Origin: Bacteroidota bacterium
GTDB lineage: Bacteria; Bacteroidota; Bacteroidia; Chitinophagales; JADIYW01
Assembly (NCBI GenBank): GCA_963169645.1
Contig: CAUJCO010000014.1
Span: forward strand, 165,512-229,511
Direction: 5' to 3'
DNA: 64,000 bases
Shown here: positions 9,777 to 18,784 of the stretch, piece by piece
How positions within the stretch are numbered: the stretch's first letter is position 1
Layout: every line of letters starts with the position of its first letter
Position numbers and translations under genes: made by a program
The notes under the pieces: model-generated
Seen by the model: only the letters and a program-made list of their open reading frames with translations
Database searches by the model: none
Told to the model about the DNA's origin: nothing

Positions 9777-11198
9777 TTATATTATGTGTAAATCATTAGC
9801 AAACGCTAATAATTTTTCTTCTTGCCATCTTCCTGCCATTAATTGCATGCCAATAGGTAGTCCATTTTGTGATTGATATAATGGCAATGAAATACCCGGA
9901 ACGCCGGCAATATTGGCTTGTACGGTGAAAATATCACCTAAAAAAGAGGCAATAGAATCTTGCACGGCTCCAATTTTATACGCAGGTGTAGGTGCCGTTG
10001 GGCAAAGTATAAAATCGTACTCTTCTAAAGTTTTATGGGTTTTTTCGGCAACAATGCGTCGTACTTTTTGAGCTTTGGAATAATACGCATCATAGTAGCC
10101 GGCACTCAACACAAATGCACCGCTCATAATTCTGCGTTGTACTTCCTTGCCAAAACCTTGTGACCGCGATAATTTATATGTCGATTCTAAATCCGTTGCT
10201 TCTTTAGCACGATAGCCATATTTTACACCATCGTAGCGGGAAAGATTGCTCGATGCCTCTGCTGTTGTAAGCACATAATATGCCGGAACAATATAATCTA
10301 ATTCGGCAAATTCAATAGCCTCTACGGTATGGCCTTCTTGTTTTAAACGGTCAATAAATTGCCAGCAAGCCGCACGAACTTCGGTATCTACACCTTCGTG
10401 TTCTAAAGCATTGTTGTAATACGCAATTTTGTATTTTTGATTGGAATGTAAACTGCTGGTATATGCAGGAACAATTTTTGGCGAACAAGTTGCATCGTAT
10501 GCATCGGCACCGGCAATTACTTCTAAAATAAGAGCAGCATCTTCAACCGAATGTGTAAACGGTCCAATTTGATCAAAAGAGGAACCATACGCCATTAAAC
10601 CATAACGAGAAACACGGCCGTATGTTGGTTTCAGCCCGACAATTCCACAAAAGGAAGCCGGTTGCCGAATGGAACCGCCTGTATCAGAACCAAGTGCTGC
10701 TATACATAAATTAGCTGCCACTGCTACTGCAGAACCACCGGAAGAACCACCGGAAACACGCGTTGTATCGTGTGGGTTGAGCACCGGACCGTAGTAAGAA
10801 TTCTCATTACTGCCACCCATCGCAAATTCATCGCAATTTGTAGTGCCCACAATAATGGCATCTTCTTGCAATAATTTTTCTACTACTGTGGCTGAATATG
10901 GAGAAATAAAACCCTCTAATATTTTGGAAGCACCGGTTGCCGGATGATTGGCATAAACGATATTATCTTTTATAGCAATCGTTAAACCGAATAATTTTCC
11001 TAAAGTTTGTTTGTTTTGAAGTTTTGCATCTAAATTATGAGCTTGTTGTAGCGCACTTTCCTCGAAGACATGGACAAATGCATTGAGGTGTGCATGCGCG
11101 TTTATTGTTTGTAAGGTATGTTGGATATATGCAGTAACTGTAAACTTTTGACTATATAAATCTGCTTGCAGCGTCTTGAGAGATCTGTATATTTCCAC
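9777..11198 (-). CDS. gatA: Asp-tRNA(Asn)/Glu-tRNA(Gln) amidotransferase subunit A
   Basis: A 473-residue amidase-signature enzyme that hydrolyses glutamine within GatCAB to supply ammonia for converting mischarged Glu-tRNA(Gln) or Asp-tRNA(Asn). The Ser-cisSer-Lys triad is visible with family spacing: K77 (TIAIKDNI), S152 (VSGGSSGGSA) and S176 (GSDTGGSIRQPAS). The start is a GTG (GTG GAA ATA TAC, giving MEIYRSLKTLQ). A TACTTTTA box lies three nucleotides upstream of it. tatA is 16 bp upstream on the same strand. gatB and gatC are not in the window. The length is normal. Confidence 0.95.
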   Translation of the reverse strand: MEIYRSLKTLQADLYSQKFTVTAYIQHTLQTINAHAHLNAFVHVFEESALQQAHNLDAKLQNKQTLGKLFGLTIAIKDNIVYANHPATGASKILEGFISPYSATVVEKLLQEDAIIVGTTNCDEFAMGGSNENSYYGPVLNPHDTTRVSGGSSGGSAVAVAANLCIAALGSDTGGSIRQPASFCGIVGLKPTYGRVSRYGLMAYGSSFDQIGPFTHSVEDAALILEVIAGADAYDATCSPKIVPAYTSSLHSNQKYKIAYYNNALEHEGVDTEVRAACWQFIDRLKQEGHTVEAIEFAELDYIVPAYYVLTTAEASSNLSRYDGVKYGYRAKEATDLESTYKLSRSQGFGKEVQRRIMSGAFVLSAGYYDAYYSKAQKVRRIVAEKTHKTLEEYDFILCPTAPTPAYKIGAVQDSIASFLGDIFTVQANIAGVPGISLPLYQSQNGLPIGMQLMAGRWQEEKLLAFANDLHII

Positions 11199-11214
11199 CT
11201 ATAAAAGTATTAGA

Positions 11215-11421
11215 TTATTTATTTTCAGGTAATTGTTGTTTCTTAGCTTCGTCTTCTTTTAAGCCTTTGTCAAACTCATCTTGCAAGTTTGATTTTGCAG
11301 CATTAAATTCACGAACACCTTTACCAATACCACGCATTAATTCCGGAATTTTTTTACCGCCAAAAAGCAATACAACTACTGCTAAAATAAACCATAATTC
11401 TGTTCCATGTAATCCAAACAT
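11215..11421 (-). CDS. tatA: Sec-independent translocase protein TatA/TatE
   Basis: A 68-residue protein with the TatA plan: a short N-terminal membrane helix ([15 protein letters not shown]), a hinge, an amphipathic helix starting [18 protein letters not shown], and a charged tail. The FGGKKIPEL sequence around the hinge is diagnostic. It forms the pore of the twin-arginine export pathway, together with TatC, which is not in this window. gatA follows 16 bp downstream, an arrangement I recall from other Bacteroidota. A TAATTTTG box lies about 20 nt before the ATG. Confidence 0.93.
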   Translation of the reverse strand: MFGLHGTELWFILAVVVLLFGGKKIPELMRGIGKGVREFNAAKSNLQDEFDKGLKEDEAKKQQLPENK

Positions 11422-11515
11422 AGCTATTATATTTACTACAAAATTAGTATTTTTTCAGATTAATAGTTGACTTTAGCGTAACTCGTTTGTTATTAATACT
11501 TAAATAAATCAACTT

Positions 11516-11902
11516 TCAATCTTCCATCTCTTTAAATTTATCAATCTCTCTTCGGTCTTTTTTGGTTGGCCTACCACTGCCTTTGTCGCGCACTTCGTAG
11601 AAAACAGCCGGAAATTTTAGTTTGTTTTTTTCTGTTTCCGGCGTTAAATCTTCATAGCACGTTGCGGCTATAGGAGCTCCTACTCTCTTTTCTATAAGCT
11701 GTAGCACTTTTATGGTCCATTTTTCACCTTGTTTATTGAGATGAATAGTTTGACCAATTTTTAACATATAAGATGGCTTCACCGACGTACCATCTATTTT
11801 AATTTTTCCGGCATCACATGCTTCGGTTGCTAAGGTGCGCGTTTTGTATAAACGAACGGACCAAAGCCACTTATCAATACGTATTTTTTGGATTTCAGAC
11901 AT
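11516..11902 (-). CDS. hslR: S4-domain RNA-binding protein, Hsp15 (HslR) family
   Basis: A 128-residue protein beginning MSEIQKIRIDKWLWSVRLYK, the classic Hsp15 opening (RIDKWLW...R.YKTR). The S4 RNA-binding domain runs about residues 7-70 (TEACDAGKIKIDGTSVKPSY). A basic tail follows (GSGRPTKKDRREIDKF), as in the family. Hsp15 binds stalled 50S subunits carrying peptidyl-tRNA during ribosome rescue. The ATG at 11902 is chosen because the S4 motif begins right after it; the frame is open 31 codons further upstream, but that extension looks non-homologous and runs under the divergent gene's start. It is 94 bp upstream of tatA. Confidence 0.85.
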   Translation of the reverse strand: MSEIQKIRIDKWLWSVRLYKTRTLATEACDAGKIKIDGTSVKPSYMLKIGQTIHLNKQGEKWTIKVLQLIEKRVGAPIAATCYEDLTPETEKNKLKFPAVFYEVRDKGSGRPTKKDRREIDKFKEMED

Positions 11903-11967
11903 TTTTGGCAATATATTTGTAATTCTTTTTACAATTCGTGTAATTTTAAACAAAATTTTTGGTTCAG

Positions 11968-12417
11968 ATGAAGTATTTTTTAGTATTATTTTCAATTGTT
12001 AGTCTACATATTGGTGGCATTATGGCAAAACCACCGAAGGTTTCTAAAACAAAACCGAAACCGAACGAATGGGTGGTTCCGTATAAAGCTTCTGTATCCA
12101 AAATTATTTATGGCAATTGGTTATGGATAGAAACCGATTGTTGTGGTGTACGACACGGGCTGAGCAATCCGAATAGTACAAATGATAGTATTGTTTTAAA
12201 TTTGAATGTAGATAATTCCTTTTTAGAAACACATACCAAACCAAGTACTTTACCACGAAACGGAAACTTTATTTTATTTAAAGAAAATAATATGGACATG
12301 GTTCAATTTAACGATGAACGACCTGCTAAATATTCCATTTCTGACAACAACGATACATTAATTCTAAGTTGGAAACATTTAGAATTACAAACAGAGAAAT
12401 ATCTTCGCAAAAAATAA
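11968..12417 (+). CDS. Secreted protein of unknown function, lipocalin-like pattern
   Basis: A 149-residue protein with an N-terminal signal peptide (MKYFLVLFSIVSLHIGGIMA) and a mature part opening with a Lys/Pro-rich stretch. The segment GNWLWIETDCCGVRHGLSNP resembles the G(T/N)W.W..T.GG pattern of small Bacteroidota secreted beta-barrel proteins, but the resemblance is weak and no function is assigned. The ATG at 11968 is chosen because the hydrophobic signal begins there; a TTG three codons earlier is in frame. It is divergent from the S4 gene and ends one base before the convergent cysteine desulfurase stop. Confidence 0.6.
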   Translation: MKYFLVLFSIVSLHIGGIMAKPPKVSKTKPKPNEWVVPYKASVSKIIYGNWLWIETDCCGVRHGLSNPNSTNDSIVLNLNVDNSFLETHTKPSTLPRNGNFILFKENNMDMVQFNDERPAKYSISDNNDTLILSWKHLELQTEKYLRKK

Positions 12418-13539
12418 TTAAGTAAGTTGATAAACTTCTTCTATCAATTGAATTGTTTCGTCTAATTCTTTTTTGGTCGTATATTTTCCGATACTAAATC
12501 GTATAGATTTTTCGGCTTGCTCTTTACTGAGCTGCATAGCAGTGAGCACGTGTGATGGCAAATTTTGTGCAGATGTACATGCAGAACCTGTTGCAACAGA
12601 AAGTTTATTTTTGGTATGTCGAATAAAATCGACTGCTTTAAATGGAAAAGTGATATTCGATGTATTGGGCAATCTGTTTGCTGCAGCACCATTTATCCGA
12701 ATTTTATCGCCTAATAATTCTATCAATCGCTGCTCCAGATAGATGTGATTTTCAGCTAATGCATTCTCTATTTTAATTTCGGAACAAGCTTTGCCTAAGC
12801 CCACAATAGAAGGCACATTAAGTGTGCCGCTTCTCCAACCACGTTCATGGCCACCGCCATGCAATATGGGTTCCAATTGCACCCGTGGATTTTTTCTGCT
12901 TACATACAACGCACCAATTCCTTTGGGTCCATAAAATTTATGTGCCGACAAGCACAACATATCAATTCCTAAACTACGAACCTCCATGGGAATTTTGCCT
13001 ACAGCTTGTGTGGCATCACAAAAGAAAATCGAATTTTTCCGATGAACAATTGAAGCAATATCAGCAATCGGATGTAGCACACCGGTTTCATTATTCGCAA
13101 ACATGATAGCTACTAAAATCGTTTTTTCCGTAATGGCTGTTTCTAATTCTTGTAAGTTGATTTGCCCGTGTTCATCAACAGGAAGGTACGTAACACTTGC
13201 TCCTTTTTTTTCTAAATAAGCACAGGTATCCAATACGGCTTTATGTTCTGTTTTAACAGTAACGATATGATTCCCTTTTGATTGATATAATGCAAAAACA
13301 CCTTTAATAGCTAAGTTGATAGCTTCTGTACTTCCGGAAGTAAAGATAACTTCTTGTGTTTCGCAGTGCAACGTTTGAGCTACTTGTGCACGCGCAATTT
13401 CGACCGCATCTTTGGCTTGCATGCCCGGCAAGTGCGTACTGCTGGCGGCATTGCCAAATTTCTCCGAGAAATAAGGCAACATAGCGGCTAACACGTTGGC
13501 ATCTACCGGTGTGGTGGCATTGTAATCAAGATATATCAC
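12418..13539 (-). CDS. Cysteine desulfurase (IscS/NifS class)
   Basis: A 373-residue PLP enzyme that takes sulfur from cysteine as an enzyme persulfide for Fe-S clusters and tRNA thiolation. The N-terminus MIYLDYNATTPVDANVLAAM is typical. The Schiff-base lysine is K201 in LSAHKFYGPKGIGALY, and the persulfide cysteine is C321 in ATGSACTSAQNLPSHVL; that loop marks the IscS/NifS (class I) group rather than SufS. The start is GTG. A TATTTTTA box lies four nucleotides before it. No iscU, iscA or iscR neighbours are present, so its role in iron-sulfur or thiolation metabolism cannot be fixed from context. Confidence 0.92.
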   Translation of the reverse strand: MIYLDYNATTPVDANVLAAMLPYFSEKFGNAASSTHLPGMQAKDAVEIARAQVAQTLHCETQEVIFTSGSTEAINLAIKGVFALYQSKGNHIVTVKTEHKAVLDTCAYLEKKGASVTYLPVDEHGQINLQELETAITEKTILVAIMFANNETGVLHPIADIASIVHRKNSIFFCDATQAVGKIPMEVRSLGIDMLCLSAHKFYGPKGIGALYVSRKNPRVQLEPILHGGGHERGWRSGTLNVPSIVGLGKACSEIKIENALAENHIYLEQRLIELLGDKIRINGAAANRLPNTSNITFPFKAVDFIRHTKNKLSVATGSACTSAQNLPSHVLTAMQLSKEQAEKSIRFSIGKYTTKKELDETIQLIEEVYQLT

Positions 13540-13661
13540 TGTATAAAAATAGGCAATTCCAATAAAATAGTTGGAGAATGACGTTACATCAAATGAAATA
13601 AATTTTTGTTATCATTTTAGATGTATTTGGAATATCGTTGCATAAATTCTAATTTGTTTCT

Positions 13662-14066
13662 ATGAAAAAGATAGACCATATCGGAATTGCAGTAAAAGAT
13701 TTAGAAGCGTCTAACAAGATTTTTACAGCTTTATTTAATCGAAAGCCATTTCATCAAGAGGTAGTAGAAAGTGAAAAATTAGATGTTTCCTTTTTTGAAT
13801 TAGGCGACACTAAAGTAGAGTTAATGCAGGCACAATCTCCGGAAAGTAAAGTGCATAAATACTTAGAGAAAAAAGGCGAAGGCATACATCACGTTTGTTT
13901 TGAAGTTGATGATATTGTGACTGAAATGGAGCGTTTGAAATCTGAAGGGTTTCAACCTTTAACTGAAAAACCGTACAAAGGTGCATTGAATAAATTAGTT
14001 TGTTTTTTTCATCCTAAAACAACCAATGGCATTTTAATAGAACTCTGCCAAAAAACAGCCTATTAA
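13662..14066 (+). CDS. mce: Methylmalonyl-CoA epimerase
   Basis: A 134-residue vicinal-oxygen-chelate protein that interconverts (R)- and (S)-methylmalonyl-CoA between propionyl-CoA carboxylase and the B12-dependent mutase. The start MKKIDHIGIAVKDLE gives metal-ligand H6. GEGIHHVCFEVDDI supplies the second-half histidine (H76), and GILIELCQK the C-terminal glutamate (E127). The length and the paired beta-alpha-beta-beta-beta modules match the family. It stands alone between divergent and convergent genes; the other pathway genes are not in the window. A TATCGTTG box lies 21 nt before the ATG. Confidence 0.93.
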   Translation: MKKIDHIGIAVKDLEASNKIFTALFNRKPFHQEVVESEKLDVSFFELGDTKVELMQAQSPESKVHKYLEKKGEGIHHVCFEVDDIVTEMERLKSEGFQPLTEKPYKGALNKLVCFFHPKTTNGILIELCQKTAY

Positions 14067-14200
14067 TTTTTAGTATAAAAAATGAAATGCTTTTTCGCTT
14101 TTAGAAGGAATGGCATTCAACACCTGAAAGTAATGCAACGAATATTACAGTGTATTATGTACAACATATTACGAGCTTTGTAAAGCGAAGGATACTTTAT

Positions 14201-16546
14201 TTAGCGGGTACTTTCAACTAATTTTCCTTCACTTTTAATCAATAATATGTTGTTTTTATACACATTGCTCATTTTTTCGTATTTCGGTGCAATCACTGTA
14301 TTTCCTTTATAATCCAACAACGATAATTTATCGTTTGATAAAGCTTTTGTGTATCCATTTTTACACTCGCCATGCGAATCATACACAAAAGGAGTCAATT
14401 CTTTTTGGGCTGTTATCAATCCCCATTTCCCATCTTTTTTTGCCCATGCAACACCATCTTTCAAAATGGAAATATCTTGATACTTAAAATCAATTATTGT
14501 TTTTCCATTGGCATCCACTATTCCGTATTTATCGCTTTTTTTTACAGAATAAAAACCATTTTCCGGATCATAAGCACCATTATACACTTCGTTATTTATT
14601 TTTTTGCCGGTTGTGTTGATGATGTAATATATATCACCCTCTTTCACCATCGATTTTCCATTCTCAAAGTTCGAAGCTAAATCATATTTGTATGGAATCA
14701 CTAATTTTCCTGTCGTATCAATAAAACCAATCTTAGTACCGTTTTTTACTATACATCTATTTTCCGAAAAATTTGTTACTCCATCATAGAGATTGTTATC
14801 AATTTTTTTACCGGATTTGTCTATAAAATAATATCTGCCGGAATAATAATCTTTGATGTATGCTCTACCGTTATGAAAAGCACCGCCGTCAGAGGCGTTT
14901 TGAATTTTGAAAGAATTTCCTTTCTTATCAAAATACAATACATTAAAACCGTACACTGTCTTTCCTTTTGCTAATCCTTCGCTAAATGGACCTTCAAACG
15001 TATTATCACTTCCAATATTTTTGATAGTTGCAAAATTTTGGTCTAATAGCAACGGTGCCGAATAAGCTGTTTCTTTTACAGCAGTAATGCCATCTGAAAA
15101 ATTCAAAGCCGATTCATACTTTTTCGGATTTAATTTTTTCCCTGTATAATCAAGAAAATCTAACGTATATTTTTTAGCTAAGAAAATGCCATTTTCATCA
15201 AACTCACCAACATCTGTATAATCTAACAGTTGCTTGTTTTTAGTAGAAATGTTGTATAAATACACGCTTTTCCCATATTTTAATATTATGGAATCATCTT
15301 CGTTTTTAAACTCTGTTCCGTAAGATGCTACATTTTCTTGAACAATTGATTTTACTAAGGTGCCGGAAGCATTAAATATTTCTACCTTGTCCGGAAATAA
15401 CAAGGCCAATTTATTTTTTTTACCGAACACAACATTAATTGCGCCCCGTTCAGGAATAATGACTTGCAACGATTTATTTATTATTGTGAATTTATTATCC
15501 TTCTTTAAATAGGTAATTCCAAAATCCGTAAATGAATAAATATAATCGTATGGCTCTTTCGTTATTGTTTTAGCATTTTTATCTATCAATTCATATTTTA
15601 AATCCTTGGTTGTTTGATAGTATTCTGTACCGGCTTTCTTAGATATATCGGTATAAACAAACGGCAAAACAGTTACTCCGTTATGATCGATAATGCCGTA
15701 TTTGGTACTTGTGATGTAGGTTATTTTAGATATTTCTTTTACGATGAAAAAATCATCCGTAATCGTAATATTATCATATTTTAATGGCACAATTACTTTG
15801 CCTGTTTTATCTATAATTCCGCCTTGGTCAGAGCCCATACTATAGTTTCTAGTTGTAAAAACAAGTGCAAAGTTTCCAACAAAATCATTTCCTCGCAAAT
15901 ATGATGGCGGAATAACCCATTTCATATTTTTATCAATGTATCCATATTTGGTAGAATCTAATAGAGAAACACATGCCAAGCCTTGCGAAAATTTAGATGG
16001 ACTGCGATAAATTGCCGGAATTTTAATCTTATTTTTTTTGTCAATAAATCCGTATCCTTTATCCTTACTAAAGCAGATATAATCTTCCGATGGATTCGCT
16101 AAATGTTTATACTCCAACGGGATAATTAATTTCCCATTTTTATCTGCTGCACCAAATAATATACTTCCATCTTTAAACTTCTTGGACAAAACTGCCAATC
16201 CATCTGCGAATTGTTTAATTTCATTATATTCATTTGGCAAAATATGATTTTTAGATTTGACGTTATACATTCCCCACAAACCTAAGGTATCTTTTATATA
16301 AAAGATATTTTCTTCCGAAGAAGCCCAAACATATTGATATTTCATAGGAAGTATCCATTCATTTTTTGCTTCGTTATATAATCCGTATCGAGTATGTGTT
16401 TTATAATTTATGCCGGCACCATCTGTGAACGAATAATACACACAAGCAATTGAATTTTGATAGCGAGAACTGACGGTAAAATCATTGGCTGCCCAAGCAT
16501 TACATATAATCAAGGAAAAGAAGAAGGATAAAAAGATCGATTTCAT
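14201..16546 (-). CDS. Secreted WG-repeat protein
   Basis: A 781-residue exported protein with signal peptide MKSIFLSFFFSLIICNAWAA. Almost the whole mature chain is a tandem array of WG (beta-hairpin) repeats, about 35-45 residues each. Examples are KYGFIDKKNKIKIPAIYRSP, KYGYIDKNMKWVIPPSYLRG, KIGFIDTTGKLVIPYKYDLA and KWGLITAQKELTPFVYD. The array continues to the last line. WG-repeat proteins are extracellular or envelope-associated with mostly unknown binding roles; no catalytic domain is visible. There is no T9SS sorting domain. It is flanked by a 134-bp gap with mce and a divergent GlyRS gene. The function is unassigned. Confidence 0.85.
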   Translation of the reverse strand: MKSIFLSFFFSLIICNAWAANDFTVSSRYQNSIACVYYSFTDGAGINYKTHTRYGLYNEAKNEWILPMKYQYVWASSEENIFYIKDTLGLWGMYNVKSKNHILPNEYNEIKQFADGLAVLSKKFKDGSILFGAADKNGKLIIPLEYKHLANPSEDYICFSKDKGYGFIDKKNKIKIPAIYRSPSKFSQGLACVSLLDSTKYGYIDKNMKWVIPPSYLRGNDFVGNFALVFTTRNYSMGSDQGGIIDKTGKVIVPLKYDNITITDDFFIVKEISKITYITSTKYGIIDHNGVTVLPFVYTDISKKAGTEYYQTTKDLKYELIDKNAKTITKEPYDYIYSFTDFGITYLKKDNKFTIINKSLQVIIPERGAINVVFGKKNKLALLFPDKVEIFNASGTLVKSIVQENVASYGTEFKNEDDSIILKYGKSVYLYNISTKNKQLLDYTDVGEFDENGIFLAKKYTLDFLDYTGKKLNPKKYESALNFSDGITAVKETAYSAPLLLDQNFATIKNIGSDNTFEGPFSEGLAKGKTVYGFNVLYFDKKGNSFKIQNASDGGAFHNGRAYIKDYYSGRYYFIDKSGKKIDNNLYDGVTNFSENRCIVKNGTKIGFIDTTGKLVIPYKYDLASNFENGKSMVKEGDIYYIINTTGKKINNEVYNGAYDPENGFYSVKKSDKYGIVDANGKTIIDFKYQDISILKDGVAWAKKDGKWGLITAQKELTPFVYDSHGECKNGYTKALSNDKLSLLDYKGNTVIAPKYEKMSNVYKNNILLIKSEGKLVESTR

Positions 16547-16705
16547 AAATTATGGATATTTAAAATGATGTATCAAAATAAATACCAATTATGACATACA
16601 CAATACGTAGTTTATGGTATTTTGAGCTTTTTACTTTAAAAAAATGAAATTATATGCCTTAACTGCTGTTTTCACCTGCATACACATCTAAAAATATTTT
16701 TACTT

Positions 16706-16738
16706 TTTGTGTTCAACTTAATTCTATTATTATCTTTG
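16706..16738 (+). promoter_or_regulatory. Bacteroidota-type promoter for GlyRS, possibly leaderless
   Basis: TTTG at 16706-16709 is followed after 21 nt by TATCTTTG at 16731-16738, an exact TAnnTTTG. The ATG at 16745 begins six bases after the -7 box, where transcription would normally start, so the mRNA may have no 5' leader. Confidence 0.65.
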
Positions 16739-16744
16739 CACATT

Positions 16745-18268
16745 ATGGCAGAAATAGATTTACAGAAAATTGTATCGCATTGTAAAGAATACGGATTTAT
16801 TTTTCCGTCGAGCGAAATTTATGACAACTTAGGTGCTGTGTATGATTACGGTCCGTTTGGTGCTGAGTTGAAAAACCATATCAAAGAATATTGGTGGAAA
16901 AGTATGGTGCAGATGAACGAGAATATTGTTGGCATTGATGCGGCTATTTTTATGCATCCTACCACATGGAAAGCCAGCGGGCACGTTGATTCTTTTTCCG
17001 ACCCATTAATCGACAATAAAGATTCTAAAAAAAGATACCGTGCGGATGTTTTGTTAGAAGAAAAAATTGACAAACTCAAAGAAAAAGGCGAAAAAGAATT
17101 AGCCAAGAAAAACCTATTACAAGACAGCGAAGAAGAAAAAGCTAAAGCATCCCGCGATTATGCAAAAGGTGTTACTTTGGAAAATGCATACAAACAAGCA
17201 GCTGAAGCATCCGACTTTAAACGTTATAAAGAACTTATAGAAGAATACGAAATTGTATGCGAAGTTTCAGGAACAAAGAATTGGACAGATGTGCGTCAAT
17301 TCAATTTGATGTTCAACACACAATTAGGTTCAGTAAGCGAAGAATCGAACACCATTTATTTGCGTCCGGAAACAGCACAAGGTATTTTTGTCAATTTCCT
17401 GAATGTGCAGAAAACGGCAAGGATGAAAATTCCATTCGGTATTGCACAAATTGGAAAAGCATTCAGAAACGAGATAGTAGCCCGACAATTTATTTTCCGT
17501 ATGCGCGAATTTGAACAAATGGAAATGCAATTTTTTGTGCGTCCCGGAACACAAAAAGAATGGTTCGACAAATGGAAGCAAACAAGATTAAAATGGCATT
17601 TAGCCTTAGGAACATCGCCGGAAAAATTGCGTTTTCACGTACACGAAAAATTAGCACATTATGCTGATGCTGCCGAAGATATTCAATTTAGATTTCCAAT
17701 CGGATTTAAAGAATTGGAAGGTATTCACTCCAGAACTGATTTCGACTTATCGGAACATCAAAAATATTCCGGAAAAAAACTACAATATTTCGATTCCGAA
17801 TTAAACCAAAATTATGTGCCATTCGTTATAGAAACATCCATTGGTTTGGACAGAATGTTCTTACGAATTTTGAGCGATGCATTAAAAGAAGAAACCTTGG
17901 AAAACGGCGAAACTCGAACCGTTTTAAATATTCCACCGGCATTAGCTCCCATAAAAGTGGCGGTGTTGCCTTTAGTAAAAAAAGATGGTTTGCCCGAAAA
18001 AGCAAGAGAAATTATCGACACATTAAAATTTGTAGGCAGAACTTTTTACGAGGAAAAAGATTCTATCGGCAAACGTTATAGAAGAATGGATGCCATTGGT
18101 ACACCTTATTGCATCACCGTTGATCATCAAACTTTAGAAGACAATACCGTTACAATTCGCGAGCGAGACACGATGCAACAAGACCGCATTGCTATTTCAG
18201 AAATAGAAAAAATTGTTGGCTCAAAAGTTGATATGAATAATTTGCTACGCAAAGCATTAGCAGAATAA
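16745..18268 (+). CDS. glyQS: Glycine--tRNA ligase, single-chain dimeric class II type
   Basis: A 507-residue class II synthetase that charges tRNA(Gly). It is the alpha2 (eukaryote/archaea/Thermus-like) form, not the alpha2-beta2 form. Opening: IVSHCKEYGFIFPSSEIYDN followed by LGAVYDYGPFGAELKN (class II motif 1 region). Motif 2 is seen in IAQIGKAFRNEIVARQFIFR with FRMREFEQMEMQFFV; motif 3 in PFVIETSIGLDRMFLRIL. The C-terminal anticodon-binding domain follows (APIKVAVLPLVKKDGLPEKA). The ATG at 16745 is chosen because the family starts with this segment and the -7 box lies immediately upstream; a longer frame would begin inside the promoter. The length is normal. Confidence 0.95.
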   Translation: MAEIDLQKIVSHCKEYGFIFPSSEIYDNLGAVYDYGPFGAELKNHIKEYWWKSMVQMNENIVGIDAAIFMHPTTWKASGHVDSFSDPLIDNKDSKKRYRADVLLEEKIDKLKEKGEKELAKKNLLQDSEEEKAKASRDYAKGVTLENAYKQAAEASDFKRYKELIEEYEIVCEVSGTKNWTDVRQFNLMFNTQLGSVSEESNTIYLRPETAQGIFVNFLNVQKTARMKIPFGIAQIGKAFRNEIVARQFIFRMREFEQMEMQFFVRPGTQKEWFDKWKQTRLKWHLALGTSPEKLRFHVHEKLAHYADAAEDIQFRFPIGFKELEGIHSRTDFDLSEHQKYSGKKLQYFDSELNQNYVPFVIETSIGLDRMFLRILSDALKEETLENGETRTVLNIPPALAPIKVAVLPLVKKDGLPEKAREIIDTLKFVGRTFYEEKDSIGKRYRRMDAIGTPYCITVDHQTLEDNTVTIRERDTMQQDRIAISEIEKIVGSKVDMNNLLRKALAE

Positions 18269-18302
18269 ACGAATCAACATAAAAAAATTTGCAAGCATAT
18301 GG

Positions 18303-18737
18303 TTGTTTAGTTGCTGGATGACAGTAACCTGTTTTGCCGGAAATCCTTATGTGCAAGGCAATTGGAAAGGTCGTTTGCTATCGAACTATTTAGATGTGTA
18401 CAACAAAAATGGGTTGCCCGTTAATTTGTATTTAATGGATGATAAATCGGATGGAAATTTGGTTGGAGAAATGACAATTCACTACCAATATCAAGAAGAT
18501 GTGTACCGTGCAAAATATAAAGTGAGTGGGAAAATAAATTACAATACATTTCAATTTAATATTACACAAACCGAACTCGTATTTAGCGATCTATTGCCAA
18601 AAGGGTTGGAATGGTGTATGGGCAAAGCCGATAACCTACAAATTTATCGTAGCTCCAAAGTAAAGAAACTCTATATAGACGGACAATTTGAAACCAATTG
18701 CAATGAAAAATATAGAATGGTTTTATTTAAAAAATAG
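18303..18737 (+). CDS. Small secreted protein of unknown function, uncertain start
   Basis: About 144 residues. The mature part begins near GNPYVQGNWKGRLLSNYLDV and contains beta-rich segments and a late cysteine pair region; I recognise no family. The start is unclear. TTG at 18303 gives a truncated hydrophobic leader. The open frame continues upstream as ATA AAA AAA TTT GCA AGC ATA TGG (from 18279), which would read (M)KKFASIWLFSCWMTVTCFAG, a textbook signal peptide. This implies either a near-cognate ATA start or an ATG-to-ATA change. It lies 34 bp after GlyRS on the same strand and may be co-transcribed with it. Confidence 0.55.
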   Translation: MFSCWMTVTCFAGNPYVQGNWKGRLLSNYLDVYNKNGLPVNLYLMDDKSDGNLVGEMTIHYQYQEDVYRAKYKVSGKINYNTFQFNITQTELVFSDLLPKGLEWCMGKADNLQIYRSSKVKKLYIDGQFETNCNEKYRMVLFKK

Positions 18738-18784
18738 ATTTTAAATTAACTGTTTTATTTTGTAGTTTTATGTAAACCATTTAC

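Noticed and set aside
11903..11995. Upstream extension of the S4 protein
   Set aside because: The family starts MSEIQKIRIDKWLW; the extra 31 codons overlap the divergent secreted-protein start and are not like Hsp15.
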